Part shown: in pieces, positions 1 to 6,172 of the stretch
Layout of the letters: every line of letters begins with the position of its first letter
Numbering within the stretch: position 1 is the stretch's first letter
Assembly: GCA_017536845.1 (NCBI GenBank)
Contig: JAFWCP010000507.1
Span: 1 to 18,382 of the forward strand
DNA from: Solobacterium sp.
Lineage (GTDB): Bacteria; Bacillota_I; Bacilli_A; Erysipelotrichales; Erysipelotrichaceae
DNA: 18,382 bases
Direction: 5' to 3'
Program-made: the position numbers and the translations under genes
The notes under the pieces: generated by a model
Seen by the model: only the letters and a program-made list of their open reading frames with translations
What the model was told of the DNA's origin: nothing
Database searches by the model: none

Positions 1-1
1 A

Positions 2-30
2 ATGGGGATCAGTTTATGACCCCCATTTTT
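2..30 (+). terminator. Intrinsic terminator at window edge
   Basis: A hairpin with a 6-bp outer stem (ATGGGG/CCCCAT), one mismatch and a 3-bp inner stem is followed by TTTTT on the + strand. It would end a rightward transcript that begins outside the window. The gene it serves is not visible, and it could instead be part of a mobile-element end. Confidence 0.55.
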
Positions 31-80
31 CTGTAGATATAATTTGTACCCGGGAAATCAAGTTTAAGGAATCAGAACCC

Positions 81-119
81 TGCCATACAAAACCACGGAG
101 CATCTTCTGCTCCGTGGTT
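81..119 (-). terminator. Terminator of degV-family gene
   Basis: A perfect 12-bp stem (AACCACGGAGCA at 91-102 with its complement at 108-119) and a 5-nt loop lie 4 nt beyond the stop codon of the DegV gene. On the minus strand the hairpin is followed by TTTTG, a short U-tract. It is positioned to end the degV transcript. Confidence 0.75.
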
Positions 120-122
120 CGG

Positions 123-986
123 TTATCTTTCTTTCCCTCTGAAGAACACCGCCAGCATGCCCGGGCCGACATGAGCGCCGGAGAAAGGCTCATGGGCACA
201 GATATGGACCGTGACTTCCGGCGTGACGGCTTTGACCATATCCGCCAGTTTCTGCGCATCCCCCAGGCAGTCGCCATGGGAGATATAGACGTTCGGATCG
301 GCCGGTTCGACCTTCTTTTCGCTGTATTTCTTTGCCAGGGCTTCGATGGCCTTGCGGCGGCCGCGGCTGATGCTGCAGGAAACAATGTGGCCGGTCGCAT
401 CCCCATAGAGGATCGGCTTGATGTTCAGCGTTGTCGCAATCACGGCTGCAGCCCCGCCTACCCTGCCTGTCTTGCGCAGGAAGTTGATGTCATCAACCGT
501 AAAATACTGGCAGCAGTGGTCCACTTCATCATCAAGGATCTTCGCTGCCGTGCGCACATCCACGCCGTCCCGGCTTAACTGTGCCGCCTTGATGGCAAGC
601 ATGCCGTTGCCAAAGCCGCAGCCGCGGGAATCCACGATATGGACAAAGCGGCCGGGATTCTGTTCCATCAGTTCCTGGGCGGCAATCCTGGCCGCATTGT
701 AAGTGCCGGAGATGCCGGAGCTCATGGCAACATAGATAATATCCATTCCCTGCTTCAGCAGCGGGGTAAAGTGGGAAAGAAACAGTTCCGTATTCAGCAG
801 GCTGGTATGGACCTCCATCCCGTTGCGGAGTCCTTCGTAATACGCATGTACGTCAAACCGGTCAATATCCCCGACATACGTTTTTTCCACGCCGTCCACC
901 GTATAGTCGCTGGGCAGCAGTTCAATGCCCTCCCGCAGCTGTTCGGGCAGATTCGCCGTTCCGTCCGCAAAAACCCTGAATGTCAT
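123..986 (-). CDS. DegV family fatty-acid-binding protein
   Basis: This 287-residue cytoplasmic protein belongs to the DegV/FakB family, whose members bind a single fatty acid; FakB-type members hand it to the kinase FakA. The length is normal. The N-terminal strand ending in FADGTANLP matches the usual D-S/G-x-x-D/N-L start of the family. Near residues 61-62 is the TS pair that typically contacts the carboxylate, and SSGISGTYNAA at 89-99 is the family signature. RKTGRVGG near residue 171 is also typical. The ATG at 984-986 has a perfect ribosome site (AGGAGG, complement at 995-1000). It is monocistronic, with its own terminator downstream. No FakA kinase gene is in the window, so a lipid-activation role is family knowledge rather than shown here. 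Confidence 0.93.
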   Translation of the reverse strand: MTFRVFADGTANLPEQLREGIELLPSDYTVDGVEKTYVGDIDRFDVHAYYEGLRNGMEVHTSLLNTELFLSHFTPLLKQGMDIIYVAMSSGISGTYNAARIAAQELMEQNPGRFVHIVDSRGCGFGNGMLAIKAAQLSRDGVDVRTAAKILDDEVDHCCQYFTVDDINFLRKTGRVGGAAAVIATTLNIKPILYGDATGHIVSCSISRGRRKAIEALAKKYSEKKVEPADPNVYISHGDCLGDAQKLADMVKAVTPEVTVHICAHEPFSGAHVGPGMLAVFFRGKER

Positions 987-1019
987 GTCAGATCCCTCCT
1001 GATTCTCGTCTCATTCTGT

Positions 1020-1043
1020 TGCGCAGACAGGGCTGTCTGCGCA
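1020..1043. other. Perfect 10-bp dyad upstream of degV
   Basis: TGCGCAGACA is followed by a GGGC loop and the exact complement, 34 bases upstream of the degV start. It has no U-tract on either strand, so it is more likely a regulator site or a 5'-UTR hairpin than a terminator. The function is unknown. Confidence 0.4.
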
Positions 1044-1130
1044 TGCACGTAGTTTATTATACCGCTTTGTCCGTTGGATTCAGCCGTTTTTCTCAGTGTT
1101 TTGTGTGACATTTCCCTTTGATCCGTCACA

Positions 1131-1156
1131 TAAAAAGCCCTCGTTTGAGAGGACTT
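1131..1156 (-). terminator. Terminator of yhcH-family gene
   Basis: On the minus strand AAGTCCTC (1149-1156) pairs with GAGGGCTT (1135-1142, one G-U pair) around a 6-nt loop and runs into TTTTTA. It lies about 10 nt after the YhcH stop codon and separates that gene from degV. Confidence 0.7.
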
Positions 1157-1165
1157 GGCGTCTGC

Positions 1166-1612
1166 TTATCCGTTTACCGGCAGTTTCAGGACGATTTTCT
1201 TGAAGGTGTGCGGTGTGTCTGAATGGCTGATGGCCATGTGGGCATCATGCGGGAAGGCAGCCCAGAACATGCTCTTGTAAATGGTTGTTTTGACGTCCGT
1301 GTCGCCCTTGAGCCGTTCCTTATCACCGGCCTCATCATAGGCAACAGCGGTTTCCAGCCTGTCAAGGGTGTTCCAGGCAATCTCTTCGGCACCCTCAAGC
1401 AGGATCTGCACATCAATGTACTTGCGGTGGGCTACATACGTATAGCCTTCAAACGGACGGGTTGTGCCTTCCTGGATCATGAACCAGCCGCCGTCAAAGG
1501 TATACTTGCCAAGAGGCATCTCATCTGCCTTTTCGATGGCCTTCAGCGCGGCATCCAGGTTAGGCAGCAGATCCTTGTAGAAACGGATGTTCTCATAACG
1601 ATCAATAATCAT
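1166..1612 (-). CDS. YhcH/YjgK/YiaL family cupin protein
   Basis: This 148-residue protein of the YhcH/YjgK/YiaL (DUF386, EbgC-like) family has the typical full length of about 150. The family is a small metal-binding double-stranded beta-helix often found with sugar or sialic-acid catabolism genes; its reaction is not well settled. Signature stretches are HRKYIDVQILLEGAEEI (62-78), with His62, Asp67 and Gln69, and FPHDAHMAI (120-128), with His122 and His125 as likely metal ligands. There is no signal peptide, so it is cytoplasmic. The ATG at 1610-1612 has an AGGAGG ribosome site 8 bases upstream. It stands alone between its own promoter and terminator; no sugar operon is adjacent. Confidence 0.9.
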   Translation of the reverse strand: MIIDRYENIRFYKDLLPNLDAALKAIEKADEMPLGKYTFDGGWFMIQEGTTRPFEGYTYVAHRKYIDVQILLEGAEEIAWNTLDRLETAVAYDEAGDKERLKGDTDVKTTIYKSMFWAAFPHDAHMAISHSDTPHTFKKIVLKLPVNG

Positions 1613-1658
1613 TTGTTTTTCCTCCTGCTGTCAGATTCCTGGCAGCTCTGTTATGAGT

Positions 1659-1687
1659 ATCATAGAAAACAAGACCATCTCCCGCAA
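1659..1687 (-). promoter_or_regulatory. Predicted promoter of yhcH-family gene
   Basis: On the minus strand TTGCGG (1682-1687) and TATGAT (1659-1664) are separated by 17 bases, a good sigma-A-type match ahead of the YhcH gene. This was read by eye. Confidence 0.5.
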
Positions 1688-1781
1688 GATACGAAACCGA
1701 CAGAAATCAGGTCATTTTCAGCTTTTCCATGATTCATGCGGAAAGCCGGCTTCCGCAAGGACGGCCGGTAAAAAGAATCAG

Positions 1782-1809
1782 TTGCCAAAAATCAGAAAAC
1801 AGGGATAAT
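1782..1809 (+). promoter_or_regulatory. Predicted promoter of NifX-FKBP fusion gene
   Basis: TTGCCA (1782-1787) and GATAAT (1804-1809) are 16 bases apart and lie 30 bases upstream of the ATG at 1840. A dyad, GCGGAA/TTCCGC at 1739-1757, lies about 25 bases upstream of the -35 box and might be an operator, but it has no further support. Confidence 0.5.
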
Positions 1810-1839
1810 AGAGAACATCTGACAGCAGGAGGTAAAGCA

Positions 1840-2691
1840 ATGAAAATCGCTGTAACATATGACAACGGAACCGTTTTCCAGCATTTCGGCAGAACGGAAA
1901 ACTTCAAGACATACGAGATCAAGGACGGAGAAATCCTGCATACCGACATCATCGGCAATGACGGCTATGGCCACGAAGCCCTGGCGGATTACCTGAAATC
2001 CCTGGGCGTGGACCTACTGATCTGCGGCGGCATGGGCCAGGGTGCCCAGAATGCCCTGGCAGAGTCCGGCATTGCGGTTGTCTCCGGTGCGGAAGGAGAT
2101 GCGGATGAAGCGGTAAAGGCTTTCTTAAAAGGCGAACTGGCTTCCACCGACGTCAACTGTGACCACCATCACGAGGAAGAAACATCCTGCTGTGACCAGG
2201 AAGGCTGTGCTTCCGGCGACTGCGGCGGCTGTCCGGGCTGCGGTGCTCCGCAGATCATCATGGAAGGCCCCAATGCCGGCAGGACCGTGCGTGTGCACTA
2301 TCGCGGCACCCTCAATGACGGCACCCAGTTTGATTCTTCCTATGACCGCGGCGAACCGCTTGAATTCATCTGCGGCGCCGGCATGATGATCAAGGGCTTT
2401 GACCAGGCCGTCCTCACCATGCAGCAGGGGGAAAAGGTCAACGTCCACCTGATGCCGGAAGATGCCTACGGTCCCCGCGACCCGCGGGCCGTCTTCACCG
2501 TCAGGATTGCCGACCTGCCCGGTTCGGAAACGCTGAATGAGGGCGAATATGTCGTCCTGCGCACAGCCTCCGGACTGCCGATGCAGGTGCGTGTCTCGCA
2601 GAAGACAGACACCGACATCACCTTCGATGCCAACCACGAAATGGCCGGCAAGGAACTGAACTTCCTGATCGAACTCGTCGAAATCCGTTAA
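1840..2691 (+). CDS. NifX/NifB-like domain fused to SlyD-type FKBP prolyl isomerase
   Basis: I place the start at ATG 1840, with AGGAGG at 1827-1832 and 7-base spacing, rather than at the in-frame ATG at 1729 which has no ribosome site. The product is 283 residues in three parts. Residues 1-100 (MKIAVTYDNGTVFQHFGRTE onward) resemble the dinitrogenase iron-molybdenum cofactor-binding domain of NifX/NafY/MTH1175-type proteins. Residues 107-135 are a His/Cys-rich linker (DHHHEEE, then CC, CASGDCGGCPGCG) with seven Cys and three His, a plausible metal site. Residues about 146-283 are a SlyD-like FKBP: VHYRGTLNDGTQFDSS, GMMIKGFDQAVLTM, EDAYGPRDPRAVF, and the C-terminal AGKELNFLIELVEI. The expected role is prolyl isomerase/metallochaperone, with the N-terminal domain perhaps binding a metal cluster; this is inference. 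The gene is monocistronic. Confidence 0.88.
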   Translation: MKIAVTYDNGTVFQHFGRTENFKTYEIKDGEILHTDIIGNDGYGHEALADYLKSLGVDLLICGGMGQGAQNALAESGIAVVSGAEGDADEAVKAFLKGELASTDVNCDHHHEEETSCCDQEGCASGDCGGCPGCGAPQIIMEGPNAGRTVRVHYRGTLNDGTQFDSSYDRGEPLEFICGAGMMIKGFDQAVLTMQQGEKVNVHLMPEDAYGPRDPRAVFTVRIADLPGSETLNEGEYVVLRTASGLPMQVRVSQKTDTDITFDANHEMAGKELNFLIELVEIR

Positions 2692-2701
2692 GCTAAAACA
2701 G

Positions 2702-2732
2702 CGGGAGACCCTGAAACCGGATCTCCCGTTTT
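2702..2732. terminator. Bidirectional terminator between convergent genes
   Basis: CGGGAGA pairs with TCTCCCG, with two further inner pairs and one bulged base, followed by TTTTC on +. The minus strand reads the same hairpin and then GCTGTTTTAG. It lies between the convergent FKBP-fusion stop (2691) and the radical SAM stop (2741) and probably serves both, more strongly the + gene. Confidence 0.7.
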
Positions 2733-2740
2733 CTTATCCT

Positions 2741-3742
2741 TCAGGACCGGCGGCTGCCGGACTGCCTTTCATCGGTAACATCATACAGAGACAGGGAATG
2801 TTCCCTGGCATACTGCCGACGGTAAGCGGCATACAGGTCGCGGTACCGGTACAGCTTTGTGCTGTCCGGACTGCCGTATTGCCGGGCCAGTTCACTGAAC
2901 GAAGGAAAGGCGGCATAATAGGCCTCATCCAGTCCTTCGATTTCGCTGATGATTTCCTCTGCGCTCATTTTCTCATAGCGTTCGAGAGTATCAGGCCGCA
3001 GGGAGATGATGATCATCCGCCGGGTTTCCGTGACGGCATCTTTTTCCTGCAGCCATTCAGATTCCGTACGGTAGACCTTGCCATTCAGCAGCCTTCTGTT
3101 TTCCATGCTGAGCAGGGCAAGGTCCTGCTTTTCCAGGCGGCAGGATGCCAGGGCAATGCCGCGGCCTTCTTCGTGGGGGATAAACAGCCGGATCTTATCG
3201 ATGCCTGATGTTTTCAGGAAGGCAGTCAGTTCATCCGCCTGGCGGATGTTCTCTTTGGTTATCGGAATGCCGGCGCTGACCGATAAACCGGCCTGCACGG
3301 CAGCCCGGGCCATCCGGATCATCAGTTCATAATCCCCTTGCCGGGCCGCAAAGCGGTCATGGTATTCCGGCAGGCCGTAGAAGGTGAAATTCAGGGCCAG
3401 CACGCCTTCGTCTTTCAGAATGGCTGCCAGCTCTTCACATTCCTGTCTGCTTCTTTGTTTCATGCCATCGCATTGGAGATAATCCGCCTGCGGGCTGCCT
3501 GTCTTACGCAGGAAGCGGAGAGCATTGACAAGGTCAGGATGTTCCATCGCATAGCCGAAGGTAAAGGAAAAATCTGTTTCCGGCCTGCTTTGGCGGGCTT
3601 CTGCCAGGAAACGTTCGGCAAATGCTGTGGAATCCTCCCAGGAAATACCGGCCGGATGCCCGTCCCAGCTCAGCAGGCAGTAACGGCAGCGGCAGGCACA
3701 GGGCACACAGAGGTTCTGGATCATGACGGATGTTGTTCTCAT
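2741..3742 (-). CDS. Radical SAM protein, function unknown
   Basis: This 333-residue enzyme has the radical SAM [4Fe-4S] cysteine triad near the N-terminus: Cys15-x3-Cys19-x2-Cys22 in CVPCACRCRYC, flanked by extra cysteines at 12 and 17. The following region has alternating helices and strands consistent with a partial TIM barrel (for example SVSAGIPITKEN and IDKIRLFIPHEEGRG). The C-terminal third, rich in charged residues and Tyr, shows no SPASM-type cysteine cluster. I cannot name a substrate. The ATG at 3740-3742 follows AAGGAG on the minus strand. It is monocistronic and divergent from the GtrA gene. A 16-codon ORF with a perfect ribosome site lies just upstream on the opposite strand, but a link to it is speculative. 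Confidence 0.85.
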   Translation of the reverse strand: MRTTSVMIQNLCVPCACRCRYCLLSWDGHPAGISWEDSTAFAERFLAEARQSRPETDFSFTFGYAMEHPDLVNALRFLRKTGSPQADYLQCDGMKQRSRQECEELAAILKDEGVLALNFTFYGLPEYHDRFAARQGDYELMIRMARAAVQAGLSVSAGIPITKENIRQADELTAFLKTSGIDKIRLFIPHEEGRGIALASCRLEKQDLALLSMENRRLLNGKVYRTESEWLQEKDAVTETRRMIIISLRPDTLERYEKMSAEEIISEIEGLDEAYYAAFPSFSELARQYGSPDSTKLYRYRDLYAAYRRQYAREHSLSLYDVTDERQSGSRRS

Positions 3743-3779
3743 GCTTCTCTCCTTTCTGTCATATCAGGAGGTTCATTAT

Positions 3780-3830
3780 ATGCCTTATCAGATCATCGCG
3801 TCCATCTGCCGCATGCATTCTGAAATATGA
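3780..3830 (+). CDS. Possible 16-residue small ORF
   Basis: AGGAGG (3766-3771) is followed after 8 bases by ATG and the peptide MPYQIIASICRMHSEI, ending in TGA at 3828-3830. It sits in the 150-base gap between the divergent radical SAM and GtrA genes. The ribosome site is excellent, but the peptide is short, resembles nothing I recognise, and no promoter is evident upstream, so it may be chance. Confidence 0.25.
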   Translation: MPYQIIASICRMHSEI

Positions 3831-3832
3831 GC

Positions 3833-3860
3833 TTGTACAAGTGACAGAAGGCGTTACAAT
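3833..3860 (+). promoter_or_regulatory. Predicted promoter of gtrA-family gene
   Basis: TTGTAC (3833-3838) and TACAAT (3855-3860) are spaced by 16 bases. The expected transcript would start about 25 bases upstream of the GtrA start codon at 3893. Confidence 0.45.
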
Positions 3861-3892
3861 TGACAGGATCCAATCGTATGGAGGTATTTAAG

Positions 3893-4297
3893 ATGAAAGA
3901 GTTTTTACGTTTTCTGAAATTCACGATGGTTTCCGCCAGTGCCGGGCTGATTGAAATCGGTTCGTTTGCCCTGTTCAACGAGCTGATACACTGGCCATAC
4001 TGGCTCTCGTATCTGATTGGGCTTGTGCTTTCCGTCGTCTGGAATTTCACCCTGAACCGGAAGTATACCTTCAAATCTGCCGTGGACATTCCTTCGGCGA
4101 TGTTCAAGGCGGCATTGTTCTATGTTGCCTTCATCCCTGTCTCAACCTGGCTGGAGCATTGGCTTACCGGGATGGGGATCAACGAGTATATCGTCACCGG
4201 CAGCAACATGCTGCTGAACTTTGTGCTGGAGTTCCTTTACCAGCGCTGCTATGTCTTCAGGGATTCGCTGGACACTGCCGAAAACAAAGCAGTGTGA
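3893..4297 (+). CDS. GtrA family polytopic membrane protein
   Basis: The product is 134 residues from ATG 3893, chosen because GGAGG at 3880-3884 is spaced 8 bases from it; in-frame ATGs at 3860 and 3878 lack a ribosome site. GtrA-like proteins have four membrane helices and are thought to help flip undecaprenyl-phosphate-linked sugars for wall or surface glycosylation. Hydrophobic segments are visible near residues 9-30, 36-56, 72-92 and 102-122. The basic N-terminus (MKEFLRFLKF) and WNFTLNRKYTF after the second helix match the family signature. C-terminal YQRCYVFRDS is also typical. No glycosyltransferase partner is adjacent, so its lipid-sugar substrate cannot be guessed. Confidence 0.88.
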   Translation: MKEFLRFLKFTMVSASAGLIEIGSFALFNELIHWPYWLSYLIGLVLSVVWNFTLNRKYTFKSAVDIPSAMFKAALFYVAFIPVSTWLEHWLTGMGINEYIVTGSNMLLNFVLEFLYQRCYVFRDSLDTAENKAV

Positions 4298-4319
4298 ATG
4301 ATTCAACAGGCATAGTCAG

Positions 4320-4353
4320 AAAAGGATGTGGTGTTGCATGGCCGCATCCTTTT
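4320..4353. terminator. Bidirectional terminator after gtrA-family gene
   Basis: A 12-bp stem (AAAAGGATGTGG with CCGCATCCTTTT, one G-U pair) and a 10-nt loop lie between the convergent GtrA and GH32 genes. U-rich ends flank it in both directions. The stem is nearly identical to the hairpin at 6067-6099. Confidence 0.75.
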
Positions 4354-4391
4354 GACATTGCTGCTTCGCTGTTCCGGAAAGCCGATTGACA

Positions 4392-5915
4392 TCAGACCTC
4401 AATATCGTATTTTGCAATATTGAGGAAAATGGCCTTGCCGCCTTCCGCAAAGAAGCGGACGCCCATCTCCTTTTCAAGATCCGGGTAGACATTCCCGGTC
4501 ATGGTATGTCTGCCGCCGTTGATAAACAGCTCAGCGGAACTGACATCCAGGAAGATCTCCATGGTGACCTTTTCACACGGGCCGACCGGGCACACACGGA
4601 CATTGACATTTTCTTCGGAACCGGTGAATTCGATGCCGGAACGGCTTCTGTCAAAGATGACCTTGCCGGCCTTTCTGTCATACCAGATCAGTGTTTCATG
4701 GGTTCCGTCACAGAACAGCTTGACGCCTGCCTTTTCGGCAGTGCCGGGATCCAGTTCAAAGGAAAGGAAAATCACATCACCGGAAATGCCCTCAACAGAT
4801 GTTTCCCCGTTTTCGATTTCCAGCCTTTCTGCCTTGACAGGATTTGTCATAAACTGTTCAATTTCCCGCACCGGCCGCTGCACCAGATAATCACCGTCGG
4901 TGGAAAGCTCACGCGGCAATGTATATGTGCCGGCCCACTCTTCCTTTGCGGTCGGGAAATTGCGGTCCCACATTTCTTTCCAGGCAATCATGATCACCCT
5001 GCCGTCCGGCATCCGCAGTGTCTGCGGGGCATAGATATCAAAGCCGGAATCAATCTCACCGATTACCCGTACCTTGAACTGCCCGGTTTCAAAATCCAGC
5101 CTGCCGAGCATATACAGCGTGGAGTGGACATTCTGGTAATGGTCACCCGACTGCGGCAGGTTCTGCGGGCTTGAGAGCAGCACTTCTTCGCCGGTATCGG
5201 TTACGAAGTAATCAGGACACTCATAAACACCGTTGAGCCGGTAGAATTCTTCGGAAAACTCAGGCTGCGGATAGAGCAGATGGCCGACGTACTCCCAATG
5301 GAAAAGATCTTTGCCTTTCAGCAGGCAGAGATTGCCCCAGCCTTCCTTCTGATGTTCCGGTGATGGATGATACGGATATGTGGTTCCCTGCTGATCAATC
5401 ACAGGGGATGGTTCTTTTCTTTCAGCCTTGTCGAGATAACGGATGCCGGCAATCAGGTACAGGGTATCCCCCTTCCTGAAAATCCTTGGATCACGGAAAT
5501 CTTCTTCATAGATTTCCCCCGAAAGCATGTCTGCGGTAAGGATCGGATTTCCTTCGTATTTTGTGAAATGGTCACCGCCGTCATCCGATACGGCAAGACA
5601 CTGCCTCTGCATCATCGGCTGGGCCGCTGTATACATCACCCAGAGCTTTCCGTCCGCTTCCACGGCAGAGCCGGAACAGCAGCCGCAGACAACCTCATAC
5701 GGCTTGTCCGGATACAGAGCAACCGGCCTTTGTTCCCAATGGATGAAATCCCTGGTTGTTACATGCAGCCAGTGCATCGGCCCCCAGTTAGGCGCATGAG
5801 GATAGTGCTGGTGATACAGGTGTGCTTTGTCCTGATAATAAATTGTGCCATTAGGATCATTAGCCCAGCCAAACGGCACGGATACGTGATAAAGCGGGCG
5901 ATAACTCTTTCTCAT
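4392..5915 (-). CDS. GH32 beta-fructosidase (sucrose/sucrose-6-P hydrolase type)
   Basis: This 507-residue glycoside hydrolase of family 32 hydrolyses terminal beta-fructosyl bonds in sucrose, sucrose-6-phosphate or short fructans. All three catalytic motifs are present: WANDPNG (Asp20 nucleophile), FRDPRIF (Arg141-Asp142, transition-state stabiliser) and YECPDYF (Glu232 acid/base). A five-bladed propeller is followed by the usual C-terminal beta-sandwich from about residue 350. There is no signal peptide, so it is intracellular. An insertion around residues 161-193 between blades is somewhat longer than I expect. AAGGAG precedes the ATG at 5913-5915. No PTS or fructokinase gene is adjacent, so substrate uptake is encoded elsewhere. 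The upstream region has a promoter and dyads suggestive of LacI-type control. Confidence 0.93.
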   Translation of the reverse strand: MRKSYRPLYHVSVPFGWANDPNGTIYYQDKAHLYHQHYPHAPNWGPMHWLHVTTRDFIHWEQRPVALYPDKPYEVVCGCCSGSAVEADGKLWVMYTAAQPMMQRQCLAVSDDGGDHFTKYEGNPILTADMLSGEIYEEDFRDPRIFRKGDTLYLIAGIRYLDKAERKEPSPVIDQQGTTYPYHPSPEHQKEGWGNLCLLKGKDLFHWEYVGHLLYPQPEFSEEFYRLNGVYECPDYFVTDTGEEVLLSSPQNLPQSGDHYQNVHSTLYMLGRLDFETGQFKVRVIGEIDSGFDIYAPQTLRMPDGRVIMIAWKEMWDRNFPTAKEEWAGTYTLPRELSTDGDYLVQRPVREIEQFMTNPVKAERLEIENGETSVEGISGDVIFLSFELDPGTAEKAGVKLFCDGTHETLIWYDRKAGKVIFDRSRSGIEFTGSEENVNVRVCPVGPCEKVTMEIFLDVSSAELFINGGRHTMTGNVYPDLEKEMGVRFFAEGGKAIFLNIAKYDIEV

Positions 5916-5934
5916 GATGATCAGTCTCCTTATA

Positions 5935-6036
5935 TTTCAAATGCGTCAGACCGCATTTCTGCCTGTATCCATTTTCGCCGAAAACGATCACAGAGTAAAG
6001 CATAAAAACAGCCTGATTGTCCAGACGCATTTGAAA
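5935..6036 (-). promoter_or_regulatory. GH32 promoter region with operator-like dyads
   Basis: On the minus strand TGGACA (6018-6023) and TTTACT (5994-5999) are 18 bases apart. CATTTTCGCCGAAAACG (5970-5986) is a near-perfect 17-bp dyad placed at the expected transcript start, like a LacI-family operator. TTTCAAATGCGTC (5935-5947) and its exact complement (6024-6036) bracket the promoter. The inner copy also forms a 7-bp hairpin, AAATGCG/CGCATTT (5939-5958), next to the ribosome site. The regulator gene is not in the window. Confidence 0.5.
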
Positions 6037-6064
6037 CACTGCCCCGGATCTTTACATTGGTCAG

Positions 6065-6099
6065 AAAAAGGATGCGGTCTGCTTCAAACCGCATCCTTT
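6065..6099 (-). terminator. Terminator of GH3/MATE-ATPase operon
   Basis: A 12-bp stem (AAAGGATGCGGT at 6067-6078 with its complement at 6088-6099) has a 9-nt loop and is followed on the minus strand by a U-tract. It lies about 75 nt after the stop of the MATE-ATPase reading frame and upstream of the GH32 promoter. Confidence 0.75.
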
Positions 6100-6172
6100 C
6101 ATACATCCTCATGGCTTACAGGCACTTTCCCATGATCAGATGCTTCATGGATTCTCATTTTCAATTTCCGTG

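Noticed and set aside
1729..1839. Upstream 37-residue extension of the NifX-FKBP protein
   Set aside because: It contains the predicted promoter and the AGGAGG site for the ATG at 1840, and does not resemble the family.
4386..5174. Plus-strand 262-residue open frame
   Set aside because: It is antisense to the GH32 gene, whose catalytic motifs and ribosome site are unambiguous.
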